Source of the DNA: Ctena decussata
Taxonomy: Eukaryota; Mollusca; Bivalvia; Lucinida; Lucinidae
Direction: 5' to 3'
NCBI GenBank assembly: GCA_963989385.1
Contig: OZ022505.1
Coordinates: forward strand, 58,965,737-59,029,736
Length of the DNA stretch: 64,000 nt
The translations under genes and the position numbers were made by a program. The notes under the pieces were generated by a model, which had not been told where the DNA came from, searched no databases, and worked only from the letters and a program-made list of their open reading frames with translations. Shown one piece after another: positions 43,485 through 55,620 of the stretch. How positions within the stretch are numbered: the first letter of the stretch is position 1; each line of letters begins with the position of its first letter.

Positions 43485-44981
43485 TAACCCAATACTTTAG
43501 ATAAACTGAGCAAATATTTATTTTGTATATGCACTGTAACCCAATGGGGCCTTTACCACTTCTTGCAGTGTATAATTCATGTACCAAGCGACGGTTAAAG
43601 ATTGAATGAGATGTGACATTTTTTTAAGATATCATGTAACCATTTGAAAGTAAATGAGATGTGACATTTTTTATAACAACAAAAAAAGTATAAAGGAAAA
43701 AGAAAAAGAAAAATTTTAAAATAACTTGCACTTCCTGTTTGGCCGTCAGGCTGAACATGAGTTGTATCAAGTTAATCTTAGATCTGTCTATCAATATCTA
43801 TGCGTTCTGTATTTCAAAAGCTTTAACATTTCATTTTCAAGCGTAAATTGTTGAAATATTAGAGTTATAGAAATAGCGCAATAAACACAAAAGACATCTA
43901 TATCAACTGCAAAAAACAAAGGAATTACTTCATTTATGTACATTCTAATTTCCGAAAATTCTATGCCTTTTTCGGCATAACGGAGATGACAATTTTAATA
44001 ATCTAACTAGTTCTATTTTGAAGTATACTGCCATATGTATTTTTGTAGACATATGTCTTGTTGGTATTCTAAAAGGCCCATGTAAACATAATCCGACATG
44101 TATGTAGTTTGTTATTCAAATTTCAAATTTCACTTTTCGTATCTGTGAATTATAGCTTGAAGGTTTTATACAGCCTATATGAAAGAAAAATCGAGGTCCT
44201 CTGGCCGAAACGAAACGCAAGAGAACCATCCTTCATCTTTTAGAGCCTTTATCCTGCTTCTAGAAAGAACAACTTACTAGTCCCTATGAAGAAATTACGT
44301 CAGAGCGTTATGCGTTGACGTCTATTAAACGCCGCGTTTTCTAATGGCAAAATCGGGACGTTTTAGTATAAAATTTACTAATAAAATGCGACTTTAATGT
44401 CGCATGATAAATAGAACCCTGCATTCGTGCTCCTGCACTATTGAATTCATTAAACTCAGTGGGGAAAACCGATATGATGCTCGGCAAAGCCTCGCATCCC
44501 ATCTTTTCTCCAACTTGTTTAATAAATTCAACAATACATAAGCACTCATGCAAGGTCCCCTATTTAATCATTACCGGTTCCTTATGGTATGACAGTTTTA
44601 CTAAGTTACATTGTCGCCTTAAAATCATATTTCGTTTGATCATTACCATGGACTTATATCAAAGAGAGTGTCTGTTTCGAGATTTCTATAGCTACCTTTA
44701 GTCGTATTGCACAGTATCATTATCATCTACATCCATCAGCTATTACTATCAAAAAATCTATACAGTTTGTTTTTTTAAACTCGGCCTATTTCTTGTGTAC
44801 CATATTACTTAGCAAATTTTTAAACAGTTCCACTAATACCTCATTGAGAAGTGGATCTATGAATGTATAAAATTTTACACAACACATTTCCAAGTTATAA
44901 GGCTGGCACAATCGCATATTGCTGCGGTGAAGATAGCTTCTTTCACTCCAAAATAACTTATCTGCGTAAAACTACCATAAA
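43485..44981 (-). other. LINE inter-ORF DNA, proximal to ORF2
   Basis: No supported gene. The phrase AATGAGATGTGACATTTTTT occurs twice (near 43607 and 43652). Short open frames at 44341-44701 lie on opposite strands over each other and show no domain. Confidence 0.45.
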
Positions 44982-46215
44982 GCAAAGTAACCCACACAAT
45001 ATTATATCATGATAGCTATTTTCTTAACTTCATTAAAGTCGACTAGGTACCATAAAAATGCCAGTCCTTGGACATTTAGATCTTTGCAATCAGTGCAGAC
45101 CCAGACAGGACTTCTCCTGTAGGGGCAGCCCGATCAGGGTCTACACTATTTATCAGTCCAAAACATTCAAAATTAAGTATGTCAATATTACTATTGAGAA
45201 CATAACCATTTATTACAAATAATCCCACTTAATCTTGACCATGTAAGTCTCAGCACGTTAAATTATTATTCTTTATTCCTATATATGCAATAGTCATTAA
45301 ATTATTTTATCCTATGTTTTTATTCAAGTATTAATTATTGGCTTATGATTTCATATTCAGTAAAATATAGTATTAATACAAATCTTCAAAGTTGCAAGAA
45401 TGACCTGCTTTACTTTAAATAACAACATTGAAACCTAATAAACACAATGAACTTGGTATAGCTCTCTGAATCATTATGCTATATTATTTACCATTATAGT
45501 ACTTTAATATAGCATGCACATACAAACAACAACATATACAGACAGTAAAAAATCAATGCTGTACCTTTTACACATTTGTATTCACTTATATCCTAGCTAT
45601 ACTAGCAAAGTAACCCACACAATATTATATCATGGTAGCTATTTTCTTAACTTCATTAAAGTCGACTAGGTACTGTAAAGATGCCAGTCCTTGGACATTT
45701 AGATCTTTGCAATCAGTGCAGACCCAGACAGGACTTCTCCTGTAGAGGCAGCCCGATCAGGGTCTACACTGTTTATCAGTCCAAAACATTCAAAATTAAG
45801 TCTGTCAATATTACTATTGTGAACATAACCATTTATTACAAATAATCCCACCTAATCTTGACCATGTAAGTCTCAACACGTTAAATTGTTATTCTTTATT
45901 CCTATATATGCAATAGTCATTAAACTATTTTATCCTATGTTTTTATTCAAGTATTAATTATTGGCTTATAATTTCATATTCAGTAAAATATAGTATTAAT
46001 ACAAATCTTCAAAGTTGCAAGAATGACCTGCTTTACTTTAAATAACAACATTGATAAACACAATGAACTTGGTATAGCTCTCTGAATCATTATGCTATAT
46101 TATTTACTATTATAGTACTTTAATATAGCATGCACATACAAACAACAACATATACAGAAAGTAAAAAATCAATGCTGTACCTTTTACACATTTGTATTCA
46201 CTTATATCCTAGCTA
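44982..46215. repeat. Tandem duplication, 623-bp unit x2
   Basis: Two near-identical units start GCAAAGTAACCCACACAATA at 44982 and 45605. They contain GTCGACTAGGTAC, CAGTCCTTGGACATTTAGAT and GCAGACCCAGACAGGACTTC, and end in TATCCTAGCTATAC. A few substitutions and one short deletion distinguish them, so the duplication is recent. Confidence 0.9.
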
Positions 46216-47990
46216 TACAGTCAAACAGAAATGTACTATTTCAAACTGGTTTTTATAATTTCAATCTATTTCCACCTGTTTATTAAAGTAGGTCATTATG
46301 ATATATTATTTTGATATAGTATTTACCAGCATAATACTGTAATGTAGCATACATATACATACATATTCACATACACATACATATACACATACCCATACAC
46401 CTACATATACACATACACACATATACATACACATACACATATATATATAATTATTTCGCTTATACATATTTATATATATATATATATATATATACATATA
46501 CCATATGTATACATATAAACATTAGGGTACTTGATATTATGTTTTTATACATGTACTAAGTATTTTCTTAAGATTTCATTTTCAGTGTAATACAGGATTA
46601 ATACAAACCTTCAAGAAATGCAACAATAGCATTTCATTTCAAATACATGTATCACTATTTCCTGATAAACTTCATGCCAAATAAATTTGACAATCCACAG
46701 ATTCATTAAGATATACTTTTGCCAGCATTGTACTGTAATATAACATGTACATACAGACAACAACCAATAAACAGCAAATATCAATGCTATACCTTTGTAC
46801 ATTAGCATTTACTTATATCTCAACTAATAACCATACAAAAATATACTGCTTCAAACTAATTTTTTAATTTCAATCTATTAGAACCTGTTTATAAAGCGTG
46901 TGCATGTCAGAGCTGTGTCTCCAGTACTGGGGAGAATCCTTTTTCTCCCGGACTGGGATGACAGCATGCCAATATGATAAAAAATGCTTTGAAGCAGAGA
47001 GTGTGCAAATTTATCCAGACTTTTGAAATAAACTCTGTCAATATTTCTATTGTGAACATAACCATTTGTGCATGACAATCCACTTGATTTTGACCATTTG
47101 AGTCTCAGCAGGTTTGATTCCTGTTGTTTGGTCTTGCATAGGCAATTAATATTAGATTAATTGATACTGTGTTGTTATTTAAACACTAACAGGTAATTTT
47201 GAACTATTTTCTAAAGAATACTTTTCCTGTTTGATATAGAATTAATACAAACCTACCAGTTCTTACAATCACCTTCTTCATTTCAGATAACAACATTGTA
47301 TCTTGATAAACATAATTAACTTAACAATCCACAGAATCATTATGGTGTACTTTTATCTAGCATTTTACTGTAATACAACATGTGCATACAGACTACAACC
47401 TTTACAGACAGCAAATAACAATGCTGTACCTTTTTGTACATGTTTGTATTCACTTGTCCTAACTAAACACCCACACATACTTCAACTTTTTTTTTTAAAT
47501 AATTTAGTCTGTTTTAACCTGTTTATAAAGCATGTTCATGTCAATGCTGTGTCTCCAGTGCTGGGGAGAATCATTTATCTCTCCAACTGGGAAGACAGCA
47601 TGACAATATAATAACATTTAATTTTTGAAGCAGGGAGTGTTACATTTGTATTCACTTATGTCCTAGCTAAATTCCCACACAGATGTGTACTATATTTCAA
47701 ACTTATTTTAATAATTTAGTCCTCTCACTTATGCTGAGTCTCCAATCTTGAGCAGAACCCTAATTCACCCCATAATTGGAGAATCAGCATGGCAATTTCT
47801 AGAAAAGGCCATCTTCTGTTACCAATCTCAGACAAGTCAAAATTATAGACTGGATTTTCAAATTATTCAGAGTATTTGGTATTACATTATTTTGATATAT
47901 TATTTCCTGTCTGTTACCAAATTAGTCAAAACTTCAAATTTCTTCATATTCTTTAATTTTAACAGAAATATATCCACCAAAGTTCTGTCA
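46216..47990. repeat. Diverged units of the same array with microsatellites
   Basis: Looser repeats of the preceding unit recur at roughly 400-450-bp spacing: CAGTACTGGGGAGAATCC (46921), CAGTGCTGGGGAGAATCA (47556) and CCAATCTTGAGCAGAACCC (47741), each followed by an ATGACAGCATG-like phrase, and AATGCTGTACCTTTT..ACA with TATTCACTTAT before them. An ACACATACATATAC-type microsatellite and an (AT)n run lie at 46345-46495. Confidence 0.7.
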
Positions 47991-48236
47991 GTCTTGAGAC
48001 TTCTTTGCAGAAGATAGACCCAACTCCCTCCAGCTGTGAGGGGTACAGCAGTATCTTTTCCTCACTTTACAACTGTTACTCATTGCAATATTACATGGAT
48101 ACTACATGGTTATTACATGTATACTACACAATACATACATACTTCAGCTGCTTATGTATTGTTACTTTCAGCTGTTTCAGTTATTGTTTTTATTTATTTT
48201 AGATCATAAACAGAACACTTGAGAAGAAAAGGAGTC
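47991..48236. other. Junction between the two arrays
   Basis: Not recognisably part of either repeat. No gene. Confidence 0.4.
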
Positions 48237-50650
48237 TATCAGATTATTTCTAAAATTATATTCTTGGATTTCAAATACCTATTCTATCAATTTAGTTTTA
48301 AAATGTTCTTAATATGTTACATTTACTCTATGCATTCTAGTTTCTGAAACTTGCTAAATCTTGCCATGTGTCTTATGCCACTTATACCAGATTCATATTC
48401 CTTTTGTGGAACAATAATACACCTAATACTAGCAGAATCATATTCTATTTTCACTGCAAGTATGCAGTGATCTAATATAATATGATCAGGACCATTTGTC
48501 CACTGTATTATTGTTTGACACTTTCCCCCGTAGTTTAGCTGAGGGGATTTGAAACTGGTGTAACAATTCTATAACTGTTCTATCATGTTTTCCAACATCA
48601 TAAATTTGATAAAATATATTGTGATTGTTTTATTGTTTTATAAAGCACTGTACAACATCTTATTGACTATTGAGGATTACTATAATTATATGATAATCAG
48701 GTCTAACTTTTGTCAGATTAGATGAACAACAATAGAAACACCTTGTGAGGAAATTTTGTATAGTCTTTATTCTTGTCTTATTGGTATATAGTCTATATTC
48801 TTGTCTATATTCTTATATAGTCTATAATGACCTATATTATTATTTGTTTTAACTCCATTGTTATCTCTTCTCTCCTCTTAATCTTTTACTATAAACATTA
48901 CATTGAATGATAAATTTATCAGATTATTTCTAAAATTATATTCTTGGATTTCAAATACCTATTCTATCAATTTAGTTTTTAAAATGTTCTCAATGTGTTA
49001 CATTTACTCTATGATTTCTATTTTCTGAAACTTGCTAAATCTTGCCATGTGTCTTATGCCACTTATGCCATCCAATATGGATGTCCTTCAGTATAACACT
49101 TGTACAGGTATTTTAAGTCTAACACATTTTTAACATGTAGGATAAATGAATACTACAAGTGTGTCCAAAATGCAAGGGGTACCATGAGACACATTCTCTA
49201 CTTAATACAAATCTAATTATTTACTATTTATGGAACAATAATACAACTTTGCAGATTCATATTCCATTTGTGGAACAATAATACACCTAATACTAGCAGA
49301 ATCATATTCTATTTTCACTGCAAGTATGCAGTGATCTAATATAATATGATCAGGACCATTTGTCCACTGTATTATTGTTTGACACTTTCCCCCATAGTTT
49401 AGCTGAGGGGATTTGAAACTGGTGTAACAATTCTATAACTGTTCTATCATGTTTTCCAACATCATAAATTTGATAAAATATATTGTGATTGTTTTATTGT
49501 TTTATAAAGCACTGTACAACATCTTATTGACTATTGAGGATTACTATAATTATATGATAATCAGGTCTAACTTTTGTCAGATTAGATGAACAACAATAGA
49601 AACACCTTGTGAGGAAATTTTGTATAGTCTTTATTCTTGTCTTATTGGTATATAGTCTATATTCTTGTCTATATTCTTATATAGTCTATAATGACCTATA
49701 TTATTATTTGTTTTAACTCCATTGTTATCTCTTCTCTCCTCTTAATCTTTTACTATAAACATTACATTGAATGATAAATTTATCAGATTATTTCTAAAAT
49801 TATATTCTTGGATTTCAAATACCTATTCTATCAATTTAGTTTTTAAAATGTTCTCAATGTGTTACATTTACTCTATGCATTCTATTTTCTGAAACTTGCT
49901 AAATCTTGCCATGTGTCTTATGCCACTTATGCCATCCAATATGGATGTCCTTCAGTATAACACTTGTACAGGTATTTTAAGTCTAACACATTTTTAACAT
50001 GTAGGATAAATGAATACTACAAGTGTGTCCAAAATGCAAGGGGTACCATGAGACACATTCTCTACTTAATACAAATCTAATTATTTACTATTTGTGGAAC
50101 AATAATACAACTTTGCAGATTCATATTCCATTTGTGGAACAATAATACACCTAATACTAGCAGAATCATATTCTATTTTCACTGCAAGTATGCAGTGATC
50201 TAATATAATATGATGAGGACCATTTGTCCACTGTATTATTGTTTGACACTTTCCTTCATAGTTTAGCTGAGGGGATTTGAAATTGGTGTAACAATTCTAT
50301 AACTGTTCTATCATGTTTTCCAACATCATAAATTTGATAAACTATATTGTGATTGTTTTATTGTTTTATAAAGCACTGTACAACATCTTATTGACTACTG
50401 AGGATTACTATAATTATATGATAATCAAGTCTAACTTTTGTCAGATCTTAATTAGATGAACAACAGTAGAAACACCTTGTGAGGAAATTTTGTATAGTCT
50501 TTATTCTTGTCTTATTGGTATATAGTCTATATTCTTGTCTATATTCTTATATAGTCTATAATGACCTATATTATTATTTGTTTTAACTCCATTGTTATCT
50601 CTTCTCTCCTCTTAATCTTTTACTATAACCATTATATTGAATGATAAATT
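48237..50650. repeat. Tandem array, 864-bp unit x3
   Basis: Units start TATCAGATTATTTCTAAAAT at 48237, 48917 and 49781. The second and third are about 864 bp and almost identical. The first is 680 bp because it lacks about 184 bp (the GCCATCCAATATGGATGTCC segment). Shared phrases include CAGTGATCTAATATAATATG, CACTTTCCCCC.TAGTTTAGC and ATTCTTGTCTTATTGGTATA. The near identity implies very recent expansion or conversion. Confidence 0.9.
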
Positions 50651-50914
50651 TGTCATTGGATCTTTTCTAACAAATCTTTACTCAAAACTTTTCTCAAAAC
50701 TCATAGCTTGTCAAACTCATAGCTTGTCAAATCTTTTATAGTCTCTATTACCTTCTGTAGATGCTTCTTCTTAAAAAGTTTGTATCACCTTATTATGCAA
50801 TTTTACCTAACTGTTTGTATATGATCATGATTTGTATGTGATTAAGACTTATTCTTGATTCTTTATTAGCTTTTACTTGACTGTCTGTACACAATTGAGA
50901 CTCCTTACTTATTC

Positions 50915-51733
50915 TTACACTTTCCTGGGAACCCACCTTGCAGAATCATCTTTCCTTACTTCCAGAACCATATCTAGACCAGTATCCCTGATTCTGGTCT
51001 TGAGATTTTCCTTCTGCCTGATATTATAAGCTATCTTAGCAAGCCTTTGTCTCTCTTTCTTCATAGGGACTGGTAAGTCTGTTAGAACTCTCTGACCAGT
51101 CTTAGCCAGATTGAATGCTTTGGACAGAACTAACTCTCTGTCTTCATATGACACAAATCTCATTATGACTGGTCTAGGTCCATCATTGTCTGAAGGGAGT
51201 CTATGGCCATTCGAAAAGTGAATCTTTTTTACTCTCTCTTCTTCTATCTTTAGAGAATGATGGAAGAAACCTTTCATTTTGTTGTAGAGTTTTTCACCTT
51301 GTTCTTCGGTAATTCCATGAAAAATTAGATTGTACTTCCTATCATGTTTTTCGAGCATCATTAATTTTTTATTTAAACTTTCAAGTTTTTCATTAAACTC
51401 ACTGTTCATTTGTGCTATTTTTTCTTCCTGACCTTTTTCTAAGTCATCTGCTCTGCCAGCTTGAAACTCTAGACTTTGTTCTATATCTTCTACCTGACTT
51501 TTCATATTTTGTACATCAACTTTGACTTCTGCCATATCTGATTTTACTTCGTTTATATCTTCCCTAAGTTCATTAAAGATACCTGTGAATTTCTCATCTA
51601 GTTTTTTCAGTCTTGTACCTATTTTCTGTTCAAATTCTTTGAACATTGCTCTCATATCGTTTGAAAATTTAGAGAAGTCATTTTCGGACTGAGTGTCACT
51701 ACCGTCTCCCTTTTCACTTTTCCTTTGGGGCAT
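50915..51733 (-). CDS. LINE ORF1, intact L1-type RNA-binding protein
   Basis: An intact 272-residue frame with an ATG at 51733. In order: a charged N-terminus (MPQRKSEKGDGSDTQSEND), a coiled coil of about 90 residues with regular hydrophobic spacing (LKKLDEKFTGIFNELREDIN and onward), an RRM-like segment starting RKYNLIFHGI, and a C-terminal domain with HFSNGHRLP, GPRPVIMRFV and a basic RQRLAKIAYNIRQKE stretch. L1 ORF1 proteins form trimers through the coiled coil, bind element RNA and act as nucleic-acid chaperones in the cytoplasmic RNP. It probably belongs to the same element as ORF2 at 43484-39670 (same strand and group), though the 7.4-kb gap between them is unusual. Confidence 0.85.
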   Translation of the reverse strand: MPQRKSEKGDGSDTQSENDFSKFSNDMRAMFKEFEQKIGTRLKKLDEKFTGIFNELREDINEVKSDMAEVKVDVQNMKSQVEDIEQSLEFQAGRADDLEKGQEEKIAQMNSEFNEKLESLNKKLMMLEKHDRKYNLIFHGITEEQGEKLYNKMKGFFHHSLKIEEERVKKIHFSNGHRLPSDNDGPRPVIMRFVSYEDRELVLSKAFNLAKTGQRVLTDLPVPMKKERQRLAKIAYNIRQKENLKTRIRDTGLDMVLEVRKDDSARWVPRKV

Positions 51734-51987
51734 TCTGTATTCTGAAAAGCGTGTCCTTCCCGGTGGGTGGGGTAAATGTTTTGTCTGTTATCGTGATTGT
51801 AACTATTTACTCAGTTTCTGCTGTCTATCGTTTACGTTAATTCGATTCTAAATGTCTGTTTATAGTTTTTACCACAACTGTTTGGGAAAATAATTCTTAA
51901 TTTGTAGCATAGACATCAAATATCAGATTTTATTGTTCCGCTGTTATAACATTCGACCTACAGCCATTTTCGCCGAACCGGAAGTCC
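51734..51987 (-). promoter_or_regulatory. LINE 5' untranslated region
   Basis: About 250 bp between the element's 5' edge and ORF1. On the minus strand the edge reads GGACTTCCGGTTCGGCG then AAAATGGC, a GC-rich beginning of the kind that carries internal promoters in LINEs. Promoter function is inferred from position only. Confidence 0.4.
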
Positions 51988-52011
51988 GCTCTTTTTTTTT
52001 TTTTTTTTTTT

Positions 52012-52684
52012 GTAAAATCTCAAAATAACATGATTTGTAGCTTGTCTGTGTTGTGTTAATAATTAAGAAAAAAGGACAAGAAAAAATGTGTTAAATAGCC
52101 TTTCGTTTAAAAGAATAAGACAATTACTGTAGCTTATGAAGTAGGCCTGCAACCCGACCGTAGGTTTTCAGACAAGCAGAACCTACGGCCGGACAAGCTA
52201 CATTGACTTTTTACTGAAATCGCGATAGTGCTCCTTAGCAACCGCCCATATCGCGCAACAGCAGCTTGTCTGAGAAATATCTTAATTAGTATTCACTAAA
52301 AATATGATTTTTCTACAGGTCTGTCACAAAATCGCGCAACATATGGTTTTTCTAAAGCCCCTTTTCTCCGTGTTTGTGCCAAAAACTGGCAGCTAGGTAA
52401 ACAAATCCCACTGCGCATGACGAGATTTGACGTCGGTGTTACATTAATTTACTACCCGATGAATTGTCTGGCGTTCAGCATAAAATCCATAGCCATGACT
52501 CCGAACCCGCACGTTGACCTTGTGCTTATAAATGATTTTGTATGCAATAATAAACAGAGATAATAATAGTAACAAAAATAAATGAATAAATAAATAAACA
52601 GTTGGAAATTAGAGGGTGGTGGTATGTTTTTCAGCCATGGGTCACTTGTTTTTGTGTGTTTTTTTATATATATATAGATCTATA
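52012..52684. other. Right flank of the LINE and intergenic DNA
   Basis: Positions 52012-52141 match 4434-4561 (the unsplit paralogue). Beyond that, a small hairpin CCGTAGGTT...AACCTACGG lies at 52157-52192. No gene. Confidence 0.6.
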
Positions 52685-53609
52685 CTGAACAAAAATAAAA
52701 ACTTGACGGTTTTTATTTCTCAATTCCGGCCAACCTAGCAAATTTGTAATGTATATATGGATGTTTTCGAGTTGGACAGACATCTGATTACTTAAATCAT
52801 GAAAAATTATTGGTAAATGTTTGTCCTGTCCGGAGTTATCTAACTTATTCCTATTTTATTAATTCAGAAAAGAACTTTAATTTGCGCATGCGCAGAAGAA
52901 ATTCTTTTGTAAACAAAAAAACAGTAGTTCCAGTATGCATAGAAAACACTTTAAACGCTTATGGTAATTGTAACCACAACCTAAAAATAACGTTTAAAGT
53001 TTCAAAACTTTCAGATTACCTCCCTTTGAATTAAACATATAGAGATTTATGAAATGCCGTACCTTCTATACCAATGCGTCTTTTTCGTTATTTGCTTCGT
53101 GATTAGTTTGCTTGTCTTGCAAACTCAATGTGTTTATTACTAAATTTATTTGAAAGCCATTTCTAAAACTGCCATAAAGACTCAAATGTGTAATGGGAAT
53201 TCCATTGAAACTGAATTTCTCACTTCATAATGGCGTGGACTGAGGTTTTTCGTCTGGTCCTTACGGCCTCCTAGTCGACCGTGCATCGGCATAATTTTAG
53301 CTTATTTTAGCCATACAGATTGAATTTAATAACGGCAAAGCGTTGCCAACAGATTTTTACATTTAAGCAGACTTCGACGATTTTAAATTTGGTATTTTTT
53401 TTGGTTTTGAGCATAGAAAACAGAAAAGTACCCTTGTGACGTTTACAATAGCCTCAATTTTGCTGTATCTATGGAATCTTGAAATTTGTGTGATTATGAT
53501 ATGACAGAATAATTACATTTTCTTAAACTAAAAGAATTTTTATGTCTCACTATTTCCCGACTACCGTAGGATGAAAAATAGCGACTGTCAAGTTTTTATT
53601 TTTGCTAAG
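52685..53609. mobile_element. Mariner-like MITE, TA-flanked
   Basis: The left end CTGAACAAAAATAAAAACTT and the right end AAGTTTTTATTTTTGCTAAG are inverted repeats with two or three differences, each bordered by TA. Ends of the type TATACTGAACAAAAAT are well known from Tc1/mariner elements of many invertebrates. The 925-bp interior holds one 74-codon frame without a domain, so it is non-autonomous. Confidence 0.75.
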
Positions 53610-53735
53610 TATATATATATATATATATTGGGAGGACCTTCCAATGGAAATTCATTGCTTGTGTCCAGTGCATAAACGAGAACACTGCATGAATAGCATG
53701 CTTAGAGCATCACCAGACCTATTTTTGGCGCACCT

Positions 53736-55620
53736 GCGTTAGCGGGGACAATATAGGGGTGCAAGTTTTCGTCCGTTTGTCCATACGTCAACAATTATTC
53801 ACAATAGGTGTCTTGTGAGCGCAATTCCTCCAATCCTTGGTCAAACATTTTGAAGCTTCACAGATATTTTGGTCTCATGGTCTGTAGATGTGTATATTAT
53901 ATATAGATAATTCCCAAAGTTTTCCTCTTTTTTTTTCACGTGTAACTTAGCAACTTTTTACACAATACCTTCCATAGTAGAGTAATGTCGGGTATTGTCG
54001 ACCCAGGGAAATTATCGACCTCTTATTTATTTTAATTGATGTAATCTTAACTCCAATTAATTCAGAGAACTGACAGCAGTTGTAACGTAAACTGCGTCAG
54101 ATCTTACCGTCAAATTGTAATTCTCACTCAAAGGACATTTTTGGGCGAAGAAAAACTTGATGGTCCAGTCACCTCTTCCTCAGTTTTTAGATGCTACGAA
54201 CATTGTTAATGATAGATATATCACTTATACCACGACCATTCAATGTATACCAACATTCCTACCAAAATATCATTTTAAACTTTGATCCAGTAAGGTCGTG
54301 ATTTGTTTCAGCGGGAATCTGCTAGTCTCCGAGCACTGATGATGACATCACGTGAGGGGTCGATAATAACAGAATGAAATATAGAATTCTGCAATTATCG
54401 ACACCATTCTACCACACTCCTCCCAATCATGTTTAACTTAATAAATAAGTCCATGAAATTACTATGCACCATAAATAAAGTGATTTTGGATATATGTGCC
54501 TCATAGTTCTCGTGTTGATAACTTTTGGTACTGAACTTTTCAATACCCTGAAGATGCTAACTCTATCTATACTGACAATAAAAAATACATATTTTATATG
54601 ACTTAGCAGAGCGTCATCATCTTATTCTTGTTTTAGATATAATAAGAAATATCTGTGATAATGTATTGATATTTAAAAGCGCAAAAACGATAGTATGACT
54701 ATGTACGATACGACTTTTTAACTTAGCATTAAGATAATCTATACTAGAGTCTTTCCACATATATTACTATTTATATCCGTATTACAGCAGCAGTTTGCTT
54801 CTAGTGGCTTGCAAAATACAAAGGATTAATCGAGTTTTAACTTAGTTTCATATTATACAAAATGAATACTTTATCATATGAAAATATACATATTTGAATC
54901 AAGATTAATAAATTCACAAAAGTCAACTGACTTTCTTCTGAATCCAATTTGTATAATGTACTTACGTATGCAGCTTATAAATCTTGTTTTGCATGTAATT
55001 ATACAATGGAATTAAGTTTAAACCAAAATATTCTGATGCTGTGAGTTTGTCTTTGGTATCAACTGGTTTAAAAATAGTTCTGTAGCACTGCCACTTTGAT
55101 TAGTGTTCATCCTTTTTTAACAAAATATTTAAGGGGTCGGTAATAGCCTCTGTGGGCCGATAATTGCAGAGTGCACAACCGTCCTTCCAGAATTGATAAC
55201 TCTCGTAACCATTATGTTAAACTGCGTCTGACTGGTTGAAAATAACCACTGCAAATTGTTATAGGTAGTGTTGCATTGTTGTTGGGACTTAAAACGTTTG
55301 TAATTGTTGTAGCTTAATTTTAACCTTAAAGGATCGATAATACCCGACATTACTCTAGTGTCTTGTGAGCACAACTCCTCCTACACTTTTTGGCCAATTA
55401 TTTTGAAACTTCAAAAATGTTTTGGCCATGGACTGTAGATGTGCATATTGTTTGTATATAATTCCCAGATTTTTGGCACTTTTTTCACATGTTTAAGTTA
55501 GTCATTTTTACACAATACCTTCCATGGTGGATGTCTTGTGAGAGCAACTCCTTCTACATTTGTTGGACAATCCCTTTGAAACCGTTCCCAGATGTTTTGG
55601 TCATGACCTGAGGGACGAGC
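53736..55620. repeat. Minisatellite-cored repeat split by a transposon
   Basis: Units of about 170 bp share GTGTCTTGTGAGCGCAA, CTGTAGATGTG.ATATT, TAATTCCCA and TTACACAATACCTTCCAT (53811, 55360 and 55535). The left end GGCGCACCTGCGTTAGCGGG is followed by a TTCGTCCGTTTGTCC tract, like the ends of other repeats here. The array is interrupted by the element at 53980-55355. Confidence 0.7.
53980..55355. mobile_element. 1376-bp TA-flanked element inserted in the minisatellite
   Basis: The left end GAGTAATGTCGGGTATTGTC and the right end GATAATACCCGACATTACTC are inverted repeats. With the element removed, the flanks join as CCATAG-TA-GTGTCTTGTGAG, which is how neighbouring minisatellite units read, so the TA target duplication is confirmed internally. 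No transposase frame was seen. The internal words ATTATCGACC and GTCGATAAT are further partial inverted repeats. Confidence 0.75.

Larger units (their letters stand above)
38428..51987 (-). mobile_element. Very long L1/Tx1-type LINE, about 13.5 kb
   Basis: On the minus strand the order is: a 5' end reading GGACTTCCGGTTCGGCG, ORF1 (51733-50915), a 7.4-kb region, ORF2 (43484-39670), about 1.2 kb of 3' untranslated DNA and a poly-A tail (T run at 38428-38448). GCTC followed by about 20 T occurs at 38424-38448 and at 51988-52011, consistent with a target-site duplication of A(n)GAGC merged with the tail. The flanks on either side match adjacent positions of an unsplit paralogue at 3930-4561. This supports one insertion bounded by these points, although later growth inside it is likely. 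Confidence 0.7.

Noticed and set aside
46306..46497. Tyrosine- and cysteine-rich minus-strand frame
   Set aside because: It translates an ACATAC microsatellite.
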